DNA of 64,000 nucleotides, taken from contig NZ_JARYGZ010000001.1 in the NCBI RefSeq assembly GCF_029906645.1, forward strand, positions 558,001-622,000. Direction: 5' to 3'. The translations under genes and the position numbers were made by a program. The notes under the pieces are model-generated. The model did no database searches and had not been told where the DNA came from. It worked only from the letters and a program-made list of their open reading frames with translations. The DNA is from Sphingomonas oryzagri (GTDB lineage Bacteria; Pseudomonadota; Alphaproteobacteria; Sphingomonadales; Sphingomonadaceae). This document shows positions 52,747 through 62,079 of the stretch, in pieces (within the stretch, counting starts at the first letter, position 1; every line of letters starts with the position of its first letter).

Positions 52747-53706
52747 ATGATGAGTCCGGTTATCAGCGCAACGGCGCAAGAGTGGGTGATACGCACCCGG
52801 CATCCCGAATTCGAGGATTGGGACGCGCTGGGCTTGTGGATGTCGGCCGACGTTCGCCATGCGGACGAGTTCAATCGTCTCAGCCTGCTCGATCAGGATA
52901 TCGCCGAGGCCGTCGCGGCCTTGCCGCCGCACGGTGAACCCATTCCGCTGCTGCCGCGGACGCGGTCTCGCTGGCATGGCTGGGCGCTTGCCGCGAGCTT
53001 CGCGCTGTTGGCAGTGCCGGCCGGATTGTTCGTCCGCCACAGGACAGTCGTAACGCAGCCGGCTTCCGAGATGGCGATCTCCACCCGGCCGGGCGAAACC
53101 CGGACGCTCGCATTCCCGGACGGTACGAGTATCGCCGTGGCGGGAGGCTCGAGCCTTACGATCGACAAGGCCGCGCGGCGTGTCGATATGGGCAGGGGGC
53201 TCGCGACCTTCAGCGTCGAGCATGACGCAGCCCATCCCTTCGCGGTGACGCTGGGCGACATCACCGTAACAGACGTCGGCACCGTGTTCGAGATCCGGCG
53301 TAGGGGCGACGAGAGTGTGGTCAGCGTCGGGCGGGGTGAAGTGCGCGTCGATAGCCGCGACAACCAACCTGTTCGGCTGGTCGCCGGGCAACAGGTCCGC
53401 CTTTCTTCGCAAAGGACTTTCGAAACGGGCGCCTCGGCCGACGGCTCTGTCGGCCAATGGCAGCGCGGCGTGCTGGAATATGATGGCGCAACGATCGCCG
53501 ATGTCGCCGCCGACATCCAGGATCTCACCGGCGCCCAGGTAACCGCTTCTCCCGCAATCGCCGACCGGCGATTTGCCGGCACGATAGCGATGGCGGGCGA
53601 TCCGGGGCAGGCCCTCCAGCATATCAGTCCGCTGCTCGGTGTGACGGTAAGACGACACGGCGAAGCGTGGATACTGGAACCGTCCTCGAATGCGATCACG
53701 CGCTAG
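52747..53706 (+). CDS. FecR-like anti-sigma factor / signal transducer
   Basis: 319 residues. The N-terminal cytosolic part (about 1-75, WVIRTRHPEFEDWDALGLWMSADVRHADEFNRL) binds the sigma factor. One membrane helix lies at about 78-96 (GWALAASFALLAVPAGLFV). The periplasmic FecR domain follows (about 110-210, RTLAFPDGTSIAVAGGSSLTID..VGTVFEIRR), then a C-terminal STN-like module (LEYDGATIADVAADIQDLTGAQV). It relays the receptor signal across the inner membrane. Its 3' end overlaps the receptor gene by 17 bases. Confidence 0.92.
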   Translation: MMSPVISATAQEWVIRTRHPEFEDWDALGLWMSADVRHADEFNRLSLLDQDIAEAVAALPPHGEPIPLLPRTRSRWHGWALAASFALLAVPAGLFVRHRTVVTQPASEMAISTRPGETRTLAFPDGTSIAVAGGSSLTIDKAARRVDMGRGLATFSVEHDAAHPFAVTLGDITVTDVGTVFEIRRRGDESVVSVGRGEVRVDSRDNQPVRLVAGQQVRLSSQRTFETGASADGSVGQWQRGVLEYDGATIADVAADIQDLTGAQVTASPAIADRRFAGTIAMAGDPGQALQHISPLLGVTVRRHGEAWILEPSSNAITR

Positions 53707-56050
53707 CGGTTTCCTTGCCGTATTGATGCTTGCCGGCACGGCGCGGGCCGGCGCCCCCCGGACGCAACTCGATTTGCCGGCCGGGCCTCTCTCGAAGGCT
53801 CTAGCCGCCTTAGCGGCGCAGGATGGTACGAGTGTCGGAGTTGCCGAGGCCGGCCTGCTAAAGACCCAGCTTCCACCGCTCCATCTGGAGGGTTCGGCGG
53901 ACGGGAAGCTCAGGCAGATCATCCGGACCGCGCATCTGACCGGGGCGCGGCTCGGGCCGGGACTCTGGCGCATCGAACGGCCGTTGCCGGGCCGCAACCA
54001 GGCCCCCGCCGCGCCGCAATCCCCGGTTCCCGCCGGGGAGATCGTCGTGCGGGCCTCCAAGCAGGACGAGCCGCTGGCCAAATATCCCGCCGAGGTGTTT
54101 GTCGTCGATGCGGTAGGCCTTGATCGTTATACGCGGGCTCCGGATACACAAGCGCTCACCGCGCAGGTGCCGATCCTGCTGTCCACCGATTGGGGCGGGG
54201 GACGCGACAAGCTGTTTCTGCGTGGCATCGCCGACAGCAGCTTCACGGGTTCGAGCCCCGCTCTGGTGGGGCAATATTTCGGCGACCAGCGCCTGACCTA
54301 CAGCGCCCCGGATCCGGACCTGCGCCTGTACGACGTCGCCGACGTGGAGGTGCTCGCGGGGCCCCAGGGCACGCTCTATGGCGCGGGATCGCTGGGCGGG
54401 ATCATTCGCGTTGAGCCGAACGCGCCGCAACTTGGCCGGGTCGCCGGCGCGGTGTGGCTGGGATTGTCCGACACCGCCCACGGCGCTGTCGGCGGCGACG
54501 CGGGGGCCATGATCAACTTCCCGCTCGTGGGCGACCGGCTGGCACTGCGTGCGGTCGGCTATATGGCGACCGACGCCGGCTATATCGACGACGTCGAGCG
54601 CGGACTGAAGAACATCAACCGGTCATTGACGCATGGCGGGCGGCTCTCGCTGCGCTGGAAATTGTCCGATCGATGGACCCTCGACACGAACGGCATCGCG
54701 CAGCGTATCGACAATCGGGACGCACCTTTCGAGACCGCCGGTGATCCGGTGCTCACGCGATCCAGCCTGTTCCCCCAGCCGTCCTACAACCTCTTCCTGT
54801 CGGGCAACGTCGTCGTCACCGGAAAGATCGGCACGCTCTCCGTCCACTCGACCACCGGGTTCGTGGATCAGTCGCTGGGCGAGCGGTTCGAGGTTCTGTT
54901 GCCGGCGAAGAGCATCAATCTCTTCGACGAGAAGGAACATGCCGATCTGATCTCTCAGGAAACGCGGGTCTCCGCCTCCTCGCCGCTCGCGGATTGGGTT
55001 CTGGGCGCAAGCTTCCTTCAGACAAACGAGCACGAAAGCCGCAGTTATGGGAGACCGGCTTATGTGGCGCCGTTGGCGCAGCTCCACCAGCGGACGTCCG
55101 AAGCCAATATCTACGCCCAGGCGACACGGCGGCTGATCGGAGCCCTGTCCGTCACGCTGGGTGGCCGTTTCGATCTGGACCATCTGTCCGGCGAAACGAT
55201 CAACGTATCCTCGCCGTTCCAGGTACTCACCGAGGACTCGCCGTTGCAGGTGACTCGCGACAAGCGGCAGCGGGCGACCAGCGACGAACACCGCTTCGCG
55301 CCGTCGGTCGCCCTTTCCTATACCCCTCTTCTGGGATTGCTGACGTTCCTGCGCTACGAAGCGGGCTTCCGCCCCGGTGGCCTTACGCTGGGCATGGACG
55401 CTCAGCATTATGCGGGGGACCGGCTGGGTGCCGCCGAGCTGGGCCTGAGATACGGCGTTGCCGGCAAGGACGGTCTGGCCTTTTCTCTCACCGGGACGGA
55501 GAGCCGGTGGCGTGACATCCAGGCCGATATCCTGGACGGCATCGGCGAGCCGGCCGTCGCCAACATCGGCAACGGACATGTCGCGACGATCGACGCCACG
55601 CTGGATCTTCGCATCATGCCGGAGATACAGCTGCACGCAGCCGGTTTCCTTGCGCGCAGCAGGCTTCATTCCCCCGGCGTGCTCATCGACGACGACTACA
55701 CCACGGTGCTTCCGAACGTCGCCCGCAATGGCGCCAGCGTCACGCTCGATTATGCGCATGATGACGCGGAGGGGTGGGGGTGGCGGGGCGGTATCCGTGT
55801 CCAGCATGTCGGGCCCTCGATCTTGGGTATCGAAACCCTCCGGACAGGCCGGCAGGGCGATTATACGACGGCCGCGCTCGATGCCGGGCTGACCGTCCGC
55901 CGGATCGCCTTCACGATCGACGTCACCAACCTGTTCGGCAGCCGCGCACCGGCGTTCGACGTTGGCACGCCGTTCGCATCGTTCATCGAGCATGACATTA
56001 CGCCGCTGCGGCCCCGGACAGTGCGGCTGGGCATGCATTACAGCTTCTAG
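53690..56050 (+). CDS. TonB-dependent transducer-type receptor with STN domain
   Basis: 786 residues. Signal peptide 1-20 (ending GTARAG), then an N-terminal STN signalling domain (about 25-95, LDLPAGPLSKALAALAAQDGTSVGV..GKLRQIIRTAHLTGARL), which contacts the FecR-like protein. TonB box EIVVRASKQDEPLAKYP; plug (VEVLAGPQGTLYGAGSLGGIIRVEPN); barrel ending GMHYSF. Such receptors import and sense the same ligand. The ligand is not known; the plug lacks the siderophore-receptor SISVID motif, so a non-iron ligand is possible. Confidence 0.94.
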   Translation: MRSRASGFLAVLMLAGTARAGAPRTQLDLPAGPLSKALAALAAQDGTSVGVAEAGLLKTQLPPLHLEGSADGKLRQIIRTAHLTGARLGPGLWRIERPLPGRNQAPAAPQSPVPAGEIVVRASKQDEPLAKYPAEVFVVDAVGLDRYTRAPDTQALTAQVPILLSTDWGGGRDKLFLRGIADSSFTGSSPALVGQYFGDQRLTYSAPDPDLRLYDVADVEVLAGPQGTLYGAGSLGGIIRVEPNAPQLGRVAGAVWLGLSDTAHGAVGGDAGAMINFPLVGDRLALRAVGYMATDAGYIDDVERGLKNINRSLTHGGRLSLRWKLSDRWTLDTNGIAQRIDNRDAPFETAGDPVLTRSSLFPQPSYNLFLSGNVVVTGKIGTLSVHSTTGFVDQSLGERFEVLLPAKSINLFDEKEHADLISQETRVSASSPLADWVLGASFLQTNEHESRSYGRPAYVAPLAQLHQRTSEANIYAQATRRLIGALSVTLGGRFDLDHLSGETINVSSPFQVLTEDSPLQVTRDKRQRATSDEHRFAPSVALSYTPLLGLLTFLRYEAGFRPGGLTLGMDAQHYAGDRLGAAELGLRYGVAGKDGLAFSLTGTESRWRDIQADILDGIGEPAVANIGNGHVATIDATLDLRIMPEIQLHAAGFLARSRLHSPGVLIDDDYTTVLPNVARNGASVTLDYAHDDAEGWGWRGGIRVQHVGPSILGIETLRTGRQGDYTTAALDAGLTVRRIAFTIDVTNLFGSRAPAFDVGTPFASFIEHDITPLRPRTVRLGMHYSF

Positions 56051-56100
56051 GGAATTTTCTTTCGGAACGGTTACGGGTCACGCGCTCGCCCGGTGTCCTC

Positions 56101-56124
56101 CCCTCAGACAAACATATCTGGGGG
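56101..56124 (+). promoter_or_regulatory. hairpin covering the autotransporter ribosome site
   Basis: CCCTCAGA (56101-56108) pairs with TCTGGGGG (56117-56124) through eight pairs (one G-T) around an 8-base loop. The G-run 56120-56124 is the only plausible ribosome site for ATG 56132, so the structure could limit translation. It is a structural prediction by eye. Confidence 0.5.
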
Positions 56125-56131
56125 CTGTTCC

Positions 56132-59100
56132 ATGCATGAACGCTGCGTCGCACGTATTCCCGTATCGCGTCTTGGTTCCCGTCTCAGGCTCGGCACCGCT
56201 CTTGGCGGAGGTGTTGCCGCCATGCTGCTGCTGGCTCCGGCGGCATCTGCCAACGTCAACCCGGCTTATCAGCTCTCCGCTCCGAATTTCAGCCTTCCGA
56301 CGCGGAAAGCCGCCGCGTTGCCGCTCGATCTGACGATCCACACTGCCGAGGCCGCCCGATCCGCGGCCAGCCCGACCGTGAAAAGCACGGCGATCGACCT
56401 CGCGAGTGTCGGGCCTGTGGTGACCGGTACCAACTCGCCTGCGTCGAAGGTCGAGCAGTTTCTGTTGCTCGGCAATAGCAATGACACCCTGTTGAGCAAG
56501 GCGGAGGCGGGGATTCCCTCGCTCCTCTCCCCGTCCGAAGCCGCCCGTGCGGTCGGCCCGCAGGATCTCACGGTCCGCCCCGTGCTCCGCGCGGCGGCGA
56601 CTCCCGCGGCGTCCGGCGACGTCAGTGTCACCTATGGGGACGTCGCGACGAGCGGGGACTACGCGCCTGGCATTTCCATCTCCTCGCCCGGCGGCCTCAC
56701 GATCGCGGCCGGGACGGTGACGACCAGCGGAAACTCTTCCGACGGCATCGACGCGAGCGCGGCAGGCTCCCTCTCGATCGACGTGGCGGGCATCAGCACG
56801 ACGGGCAACAACTCCACCGGCATCTATGCGACGGCGGGCGGAGATATCAGCATCACCGCCGGATCGATCTCCGACAGCGGCACCCTTGCGAAGGGCATCC
56901 ACGCCGTCTCCTACAATGGCGACATCAGCATCGATGTCGGTAGCGTGTCGACCGTGGCTCCCGCGGCCACCACGGGCATCTACGCGCTCGGCCATGACGT
57001 AAGCATCACCGCGGGATCGGTATCCGCATTCGAAACGAACCGCTTCCCGGCGCTCGGCATCTATGCGGGCGGGATCGGCGCGGATGCCGACGTCAACGTG
57101 ACCGTCAACGATTATGTCTATGCGCACGGCGCGCGGGCGCAGGGCGTCGTCGTAAATTCCGGCGGCACCGCCGAAGTCACCAACAACGGCTATATCGGTG
57201 TCGTCGAATTTCCCGGCGAGAAGTCCAACGGCGGCGCCATCAACGTCTATGCCGGCAGCGACATCACGATCACCAACAACGGAACGGTCAGTTCGGGTGT
57301 CAACGGAATCGTGGCGCATTCCACGTCCGGGAACATCACCATTTCATCGGATGGCAAGGTCGATGCCTACCAGAACGGCATCTACGCATCGACGATCAGT
57401 TACGTGCCCGACGGCGGCTACACGCAGAACGGGAATTATTACGCCACCTTCAAGCGCGTGGCCGGCGGTTCGGTGACGATCGACGCCAACCAGGTCAGCG
57501 GTGGTAGCGGCATCGGCCGGGCGATCTTCGCGGCCGGAAGCAGCGTCGATATCACGATCAGCGGCGGTGTATCGAGCCCCGGTTACGACGATGCGGTGGA
57601 CGCGCTTGGCTATGCCGGCGGGGTCTCGATCCACAATGAAGGGGCGATTTCCGCAGCCAACGGGTTCGGCATCGATGCCCAGGCCTATGGCGACGTGACG
57701 ATCGACGGCACCGGCTCCGTAGATGCGCCCAAGGTCGCGATCGGCGCGCTCAGCATCGGCGGATCGGTTTCCATCACCCAGGGTGACATAACCGGAAGCG
57801 TCAACGCGGAAGCGGATGTATCGCCGACGGGATCGTTCCTCGGGGATCCGACCAAATCCGTGTCCGTCGACGTCAACAGCGTGACGACCAGTGCCACCCA
57901 GGACAGCGCCATCGTGGCGCTCAACCACAATTACTACGGAAGCGTTTCGATCAAGGCCGGCAACGTCAAGACCTACGGCGACTATTCGGCGGCGATCGTG
58001 GCGATCGCCCCCCTCGGCACCGCCGACGTCACGGCCGATTCGGTATCGACCAAAGGTCTCGGCGCGACGGCCATCGCGGTATATTCCGCCGCGAACGTCG
58101 GCATCGATGTCGGCAGCGTGACGACGGCCAACAACAATGCGAGCGGGATCGAGGTCATCGGTGTGACCGGCCTGACGGGCGGCAAGGTCAATGTCGAAGC
58201 CGGCAGCGTGACCACCGCTGGCAACGATGCGGCCGGCCTGGTTCTTGAGAGCGACTCAGACACCACGGTCAACGTTGGTTCCATCACCACCGCCGGCACC
58301 GGCGCGCTGGGCCTCTACGCATCCGCGATCGGCGACGCGACGCTCGACATCACGGCCGGCACGGTCGCGACGACCGGCGATCATGCATCCGGCGTGTTGG
58401 CGTTTGGAAAGGGTGGGGCGATCGATGTCTCGTCCGGCACGATCACGACCAGCGGCACCAACTCCGCCGGCATCGTCACGCTTTCCTATGGTGGTCCGGT
58501 TAGCATTCAGGCGAACGCGATCACGACGAGCGGCGGCGGTGCGATCGGCATCGTGGATTATGCATTCGGCGCTTCGACGGACGTGACGGCCGGTTCGGTC
58601 GCGACGAGCGGCATCAAGGCGGCCGGCATGATCGTGGAGGGCGACACGGGCGTCACGATCAATGCGGACACCGTCACTACCTCCGGTGACAATGCCAACG
58701 GCATCGTCGCCCGCTCGGGCGGGCTCAACTCTTATGGCGTCGGCTATAGCGGCAACGCGAACATCACGGCCGGCAACGTGACGGTCAGCGGCTCGCTGAG
58801 CGCCGGCATCGATGTGGCCACTGCCGGGAGCGATGGCGCCGCCGCATCCGATATCGCCGTCAAGGCGGGGACCGTCACCGCGAGCGGCGATTTCGATGTC
58901 GGCATCGTTTCGAACAACAATTATGGCTCGACCACGATCGATGCCAGCACCGTCACTGCTCTCGGGCGTCGCGGCGTCGGCATCTACGCCACCGCGTCGG
59001 GCAATGTCGCGATCACAGCGCAGAATATCGCGGCAAGCGCGGGCGATATTCTCGTGCGCACCAATGCCGGCCAGTTCGGCGACGGAAGCGTCTCGATCGA

Positions 59101-60853
59101 CCTGACGGGCAAGATCGCCTCGGCCGGGCAGACCGAGGATCTCTTCCCCGATGCGGCGGTCGCGGTGATCAACCAGTCGGGCACGACTGCCGTCAACGTG
59201 AGCAGTACCGGTTCTGTCACGGCTGCGGGCGACGCGATCCAGGTGCAGAACGGCGGCGGCGCCGTGAAGATCACCAATGCCGGGACGATCCAGGGCGGTA
59301 GCGGGTATGCCGTCGATGTCTCGGGCGTGGTGAGCTACGTTTCTCCCGATCCGACGCCGATCGTCACCGGCACGCCGGCGACCGAGATCGACAACCAAGG
59401 CAAGCTGATCGGCGCCGTCCGGCTGTCGGGTGGCGACGATCTGCTCACCAACAGCGGCACATGGGCGGTCGCCAAGGACAGCGACTTCAGCGGAGGCAAC
59501 GACCTCGTCGTCAACAGCGGCACCCTGCTGGTCAACGCAGGCACTACGCCCGGAAACGTCTCCATGCTGGGTCTGGACGCGTTCCAGAATACGGGCGGTC
59601 TCGTGGATCTGCGCAACGGCGTGGCGGGCGACACGCTGACCCTGCCGGGCACCTACGTTGGCTCGAACGGGGCGAGGCTGGGCCTCGATGTCGGCGCGAA
59701 CGGCGTGGCGGACAAGCTGATCGTTGGAGGCGCCGCGACCGGTTCGACCACCATCCTGATTAACGGCAGCGCCGCGAACGCGACGCTCCTGTCGAAGTCG
59801 GTGACGCTCGTGCAGGCGGGTGCTGGCACGTCGGCGACGGCGTTCAGCATTGCCGGCAATGACGTGGGCTTCGTGCGCTACGGCCTCGGCTTCGATGGCG
59901 GGACGAACAGCTTCCAGTTGACCGCCACGGCCGGATCGGCGGTGAACCGTCTGGCGAAGGCGACGCAGGCGGCGCAGTCGATCTGGCAGCAGTCGGCGGA
60001 TGCGTGGAGCACGCATATGGCGGAGCTTCGCGATGGCGGCGATACCGGCCAGCGCGTCTGGGGCCAAGCCTATGGCAAGGTGGACACGTTGCACCAGCAT
60101 GCGGGCGGCGACAATGTCGGCTACCGGCAGGATTATTACGGCTTCCAGACCGGGGTGGATCTTGCCGGCAAGCAGTCGGAAGACGGCAAGGCCGTCATCT
60201 TCGGCGTGACCGGCGGTTACCTGTCAAGCGACGTCAACTTCCGCGCCGGGGCAGAGCGGCTGCGCTTCGACACCGAGAACCTCGGCGGTTATGCGAGCTT
60301 CCGAACCGGGCCGTTCTTCGCCAACCTGCTGGGCCAGTACGACCATTACCGGATCAACGCCCACAACGGCGACGAGCAATGGAGCGACAGCTTCAATGGC
60401 AACGGCTATGGAGCGCAGGGCGAGGTCGGTGCACGGTTCGGCGGCGACGGCCTCTTTGCGGAGCCGGTGGCGAGCCTCATCTGGCAGAAGACTGATCTCG
60501 GCACGCTGCATGCGCTCGGCCAGTCGATCGACTTCGACAACGGCAGCGCGCTCACCGGCAAGCTGGGTCTCCGCATCGGCGGCACGTTCGACATGGGCAA
60601 GGGCGGCAAGGCGGTGTTCTACGCCCGCGCAGCCTGGGTCCACGGCTTCCATGGTGACGGTTCGGCCCTGCTCGAAAGTGGCGGCGCGTCCGACGGTGTC
60701 ACGACCGCGAAGCTTCGCGATCATGGCGAGGGCTCGATCGGCGTGAACCTGTTGACCACCGGGCGCCTCTCGGGCTTCATCGAGGGTGATGCCGACGCCG
60801 GCAACTCCTACAAGGGCGGCGGCGGGCGCGTCGGCATCCGCTTCAAGCTCTGA
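56132..60853 (+). CDS. autotransporter (type Va) with repetitive passenger domain
   Basis: 1573 residues from ATG 56132. Long signal peptide (about 1-40, ending APAASA). The passenger (about 41-1290) is Gly/Ser/Thr/Asn/Asp-rich and built of some 30 imperfect units of about 20-25 residues, with core SG(D/N)xAxGI..A..G.V.I.AG.V, typical of a right-handed beta-helix. From about residue 1300 (GQRVWGQAYGKVDTLHQHAGG..) to the end is an autotransporter barrel; the last residues are GIRFKL, with Phe two from the end instead of terminal. No protease or lipase motif seen in the passenger. It probably displays a surface fibre or is released. Confidence 0.92.
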   Translation: MHERCVARIPVSRLGSRLRLGTALGGGVAAMLLLAPAASANVNPAYQLSAPNFSLPTRKAAALPLDLTIHTAEAARSAASPTVKSTAIDLASVGPVVTGTNSPASKVEQFLLLGNSNDTLLSKAEAGIPSLLSPSEAARAVGPQDLTVRPVLRAAATPAASGDVSVTYGDVATSGDYAPGISISSPGGLTIAAGTVTTSGNSSDGIDASAAGSLSIDVAGISTTGNNSTGIYATAGGDISITAGSISDSGTLAKGIHAVSYNGDISIDVGSVSTVAPAATTGIYALGHDVSITAGSVSAFETNRFPALGIYAGGIGADADVNVTVNDYVYAHGARAQGVVVNSGGTAEVTNNGYIGVVEFPGEKSNGGAINVYAGSDITITNNGTVSSGVNGIVAHSTSGNITISSDGKVDAYQNGIYASTISYVPDGGYTQNGNYYATFKRVAGGSVTIDANQVSGGSGIGRAIFAAGSSVDITISGGVSSPGYDDAVDALGYAGGVSIHNEGAISAANGFGIDAQAYGDVTIDGTGSVDAPKVAIGALSIGGSVSITQGDITGSVNAEADVSPTGSFLGDPTKSVSVDVNSVTTSATQDSAIVALNHNYYGSVSIKAGNVKTYGDYSAAIVAIAPLGTADVTADSVSTKGLGATAIAVYSAANVGIDVGSVTTANNNASGIEVIGVTGLTGGKVNVEAGSVTTAGNDAAGLVLESDSDTTVNVGSITTAGTGALGLYASAIGDATLDITAGTVATTGDHASGVLAFGKGGAIDVSSGTITTSGTNSAGIVTLSYGGPVSIQANAITTSGGGAIGIVDYAFGASTDVTAGSVATSGIKAAGMIVEGDTGVTINADTVTTSGDNANGIVARSGGLNSYGVGYSGNANITAGNVTVSGSLSAGIDVATAGSDGAAASDIAVKAGTVTASGDFDVGIVSNNNYGSTTIDASTVTALGRRGVGIYATASGNVAITAQNIAASAGDILVRTNAGQFGDGSVSIDLTGKIASAGQTEDLFPDAAVAVINQSGTTAVNVSSTGSVTAAGDAIQVQNGGGAVKITNAGTIQGGSGYAVDVSGVVSYVSPDPTPIVTGTPATEIDNQGKLIGAVRLSGGDDLLTNSGTWAVAKDSDFSGGNDLVVNSGTLLVNAGTTPGNVSMLGLDAFQNTGGLVDLRNGVAGDTLTLPGTYVGSNGARLGLDVGANGVADKLIVGGAATGSTTILINGSAANATLLSKSVTLVQAGAGTSATAFSIAGNDVGFVRYGLGFDGGTNSFQLTATAGSAVNRLAKATQAAQSIWQQSADAWSTHMAELRDGGDTGQRVWGQAYGKVDTLHQHAGGDNVGYRQDYYGFQTGVDLAGKQSEDGKAVIFGVTGGYLSSDVNFRAGAERLRFDTENLGGYASFRTGPFFANLLGQYDHYRINAHNGDEQWSDSFNGNGYGAQGEVGARFGGDGLFAEPVASLIWQKTDLGTLHALGQSIDFDNGSALTGKLGLRIGGTFDMGKGGKAVFYARAAWVHGFHGDGSALLESGGASDGVTTAKLRDHGEGSIGVNLLTTGRLSGFIEGDADAGNSYKGGGGRVGIRFKL

Positions 60854-60864
60854 TCCTCAATCCC

Positions 60865-60890
60865 GGGAGGTGCCTGAGAGGGTGCCTCCC
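60865..60890 (+). other. intergenic hairpin between the autotransporter and TIGR03032 genes
   Basis: GGGAGG pairs with CCTCCC around a 14-base interior that can add two more pairs. There is no T-run, so it is more likely a stabilising or processing element between operon genes than a terminator. Confidence 0.45.
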
Positions 60891-60910
60891 GATCCTTCTA
60901 GGCATATCCC

Positions 60911-62062
60911 ATGTCCAACGCGAACGAGACGCCCGAATACACCGCCCCACAGCCGACCACCGGGCAGGCATTCGCGCCCGGCGAAGGGCCGGCGGCCGCT
61001 GCGCCCGGCACCACTAACATCTCCGTCTCTCGCGGGTTCAACGCCTGGCTCCAGGCGCACAGGCTGAGCCTTGCCTTTACCTCCTACCAGACCGGGCAGC
61101 TCTTCCTGGTCGGATCGCATCCCAACGGGACGGTCTCGTTCGATCAGCAGAATTTTACGCGCGCCATGGGCGTATGCTGGTCATCCGGCCGCCTCTATCT
61201 CGGATCGCTCTTCCAGCTCTGGCGGCTCGAAAACATGCTGAAGCCGGGTGAGATCGGGAACAAGGCCTTCGATGCGGTGCTGGTGCCCAGGAATGCCCAG
61301 ACCACGGGCGATGTCGATATTCACGAGGTCGGCATCGATGCGGACGGTCGGGTGATCTTCGTCAACACCAAGTATAGCTGCCTCTGCACCCTTGATCTCA
61401 CCCATAGCTTCAAGCCGATCTGGAAGCCGGGTTTCATCTCGAAGCTCGCACCCGAGGATCGCTGCCATCTGAACGGCCTCGCCATGGATGAAGGCAGGCC
61501 GCGTTACGTGACGGCGGTCAGCCGTTCGGACGTCCTGTCGGGCTGGCGCGAACGGCGTCACGAGGGCGGTGTCCTGATCGACGTCGAGACCGGGCTGATC
61601 GTTACCAACCAGCTCTCCATGCCGCATTCACCCCGCGTCGTGGGCGGTCACGTCTATGCGCTCGACAGTGGGCGCGGGCAGATCATCCGCATCGATCCGG
61701 CCACCGGCCACAAGACCGACATTGCCTTCTGCCCGGGTTTCCTGCGCGGGCTCGCCATCCACGACGGCCACGCCATCGTCACCCTGTCCAAGCCGCGCAA
61801 CGGCACGTTCAATGGTCTGCTGCTCGATGGGGCACTGCGCGGACGCGATGCGGATCCCTGGTGTGGCATCCTGATCGTCAACCTCCAGACCGGCGATATC
61901 GTCGAATGGGTCCGGCTGGAGGGCCATATCACGGAGCTGTTCGACGTTGCCGCCATGCCGGGCGTCCGCTGCCCGATGGCGCTCGGGCCCAACACCGTCG
62001 AAATCCAGAACAGCATCTCCTTCGAACCGCTCGCCGCGCTGCCGACGGCTGCGGCGGCCTGA
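60911..62062 (+). CDS. TIGR03032 / DUF4915 family protein
   Basis: 383 residues. After a Pro/Ala/Thr-rich N-terminus (1-35) it shows the conserved blocks of TIGR03032: FNAWLQAHRLSLAFTSYQTGQLFLVG, VSFDQQNFTRAMGVCW, DVDIHEVGIDADGRVIFVNTKYSCLCTLD, FISKLAPEDRCHLNGLAMDEG and MPHSPRVVGGHVYALDSGRGQI. The repeating short strands suggest a beta-propeller. No signal peptide, so cytosolic unless exported otherwise. Function unknown in the family. It starts 57 bases after the autotransporter and ends 17 bases before the Skp-like gene; one operon is likely. Confidence 0.88.
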   Translation: MSNANETPEYTAPQPTTGQAFAPGEGPAAAAPGTTNISVSRGFNAWLQAHRLSLAFTSYQTGQLFLVGSHPNGTVSFDQQNFTRAMGVCWSSGRLYLGSLFQLWRLENMLKPGEIGNKAFDAVLVPRNAQTTGDVDIHEVGIDADGRVIFVNTKYSCLCTLDLTHSFKPIWKPGFISKLAPEDRCHLNGLAMDEGRPRYVTAVSRSDVLSGWRERRHEGGVLIDVETGLIVTNQLSMPHSPRVVGGHVYALDSGRGQIIRIDPATGHKTDIAFCPGFLRGLAIHDGHAIVTLSKPRNGTFNGLLLDGALRGRDADPWCGILIVNLQTGDIVEWVRLEGHITELFDVAAMPGVRCPMALGPNTVEIQNSISFEPLAALPTAAAA

Positions 62063-62079
62063 ATCCGGACTCTGGAACC

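Noticed and set aside
56650-59900. Possible DNA repeat array or CRISPR-like periodicity
   Set aside because: The periodicity is in the coding sequence of the autotransporter passenger; units vary at DNA level and there are no identical repeats with unique spacers.
60865-60890. Terminator between the autotransporter and TIGR03032 genes
   Set aside because: The hairpin has no T-run after it and the genes are closely spaced, so an intra-operon hairpin is more likely.
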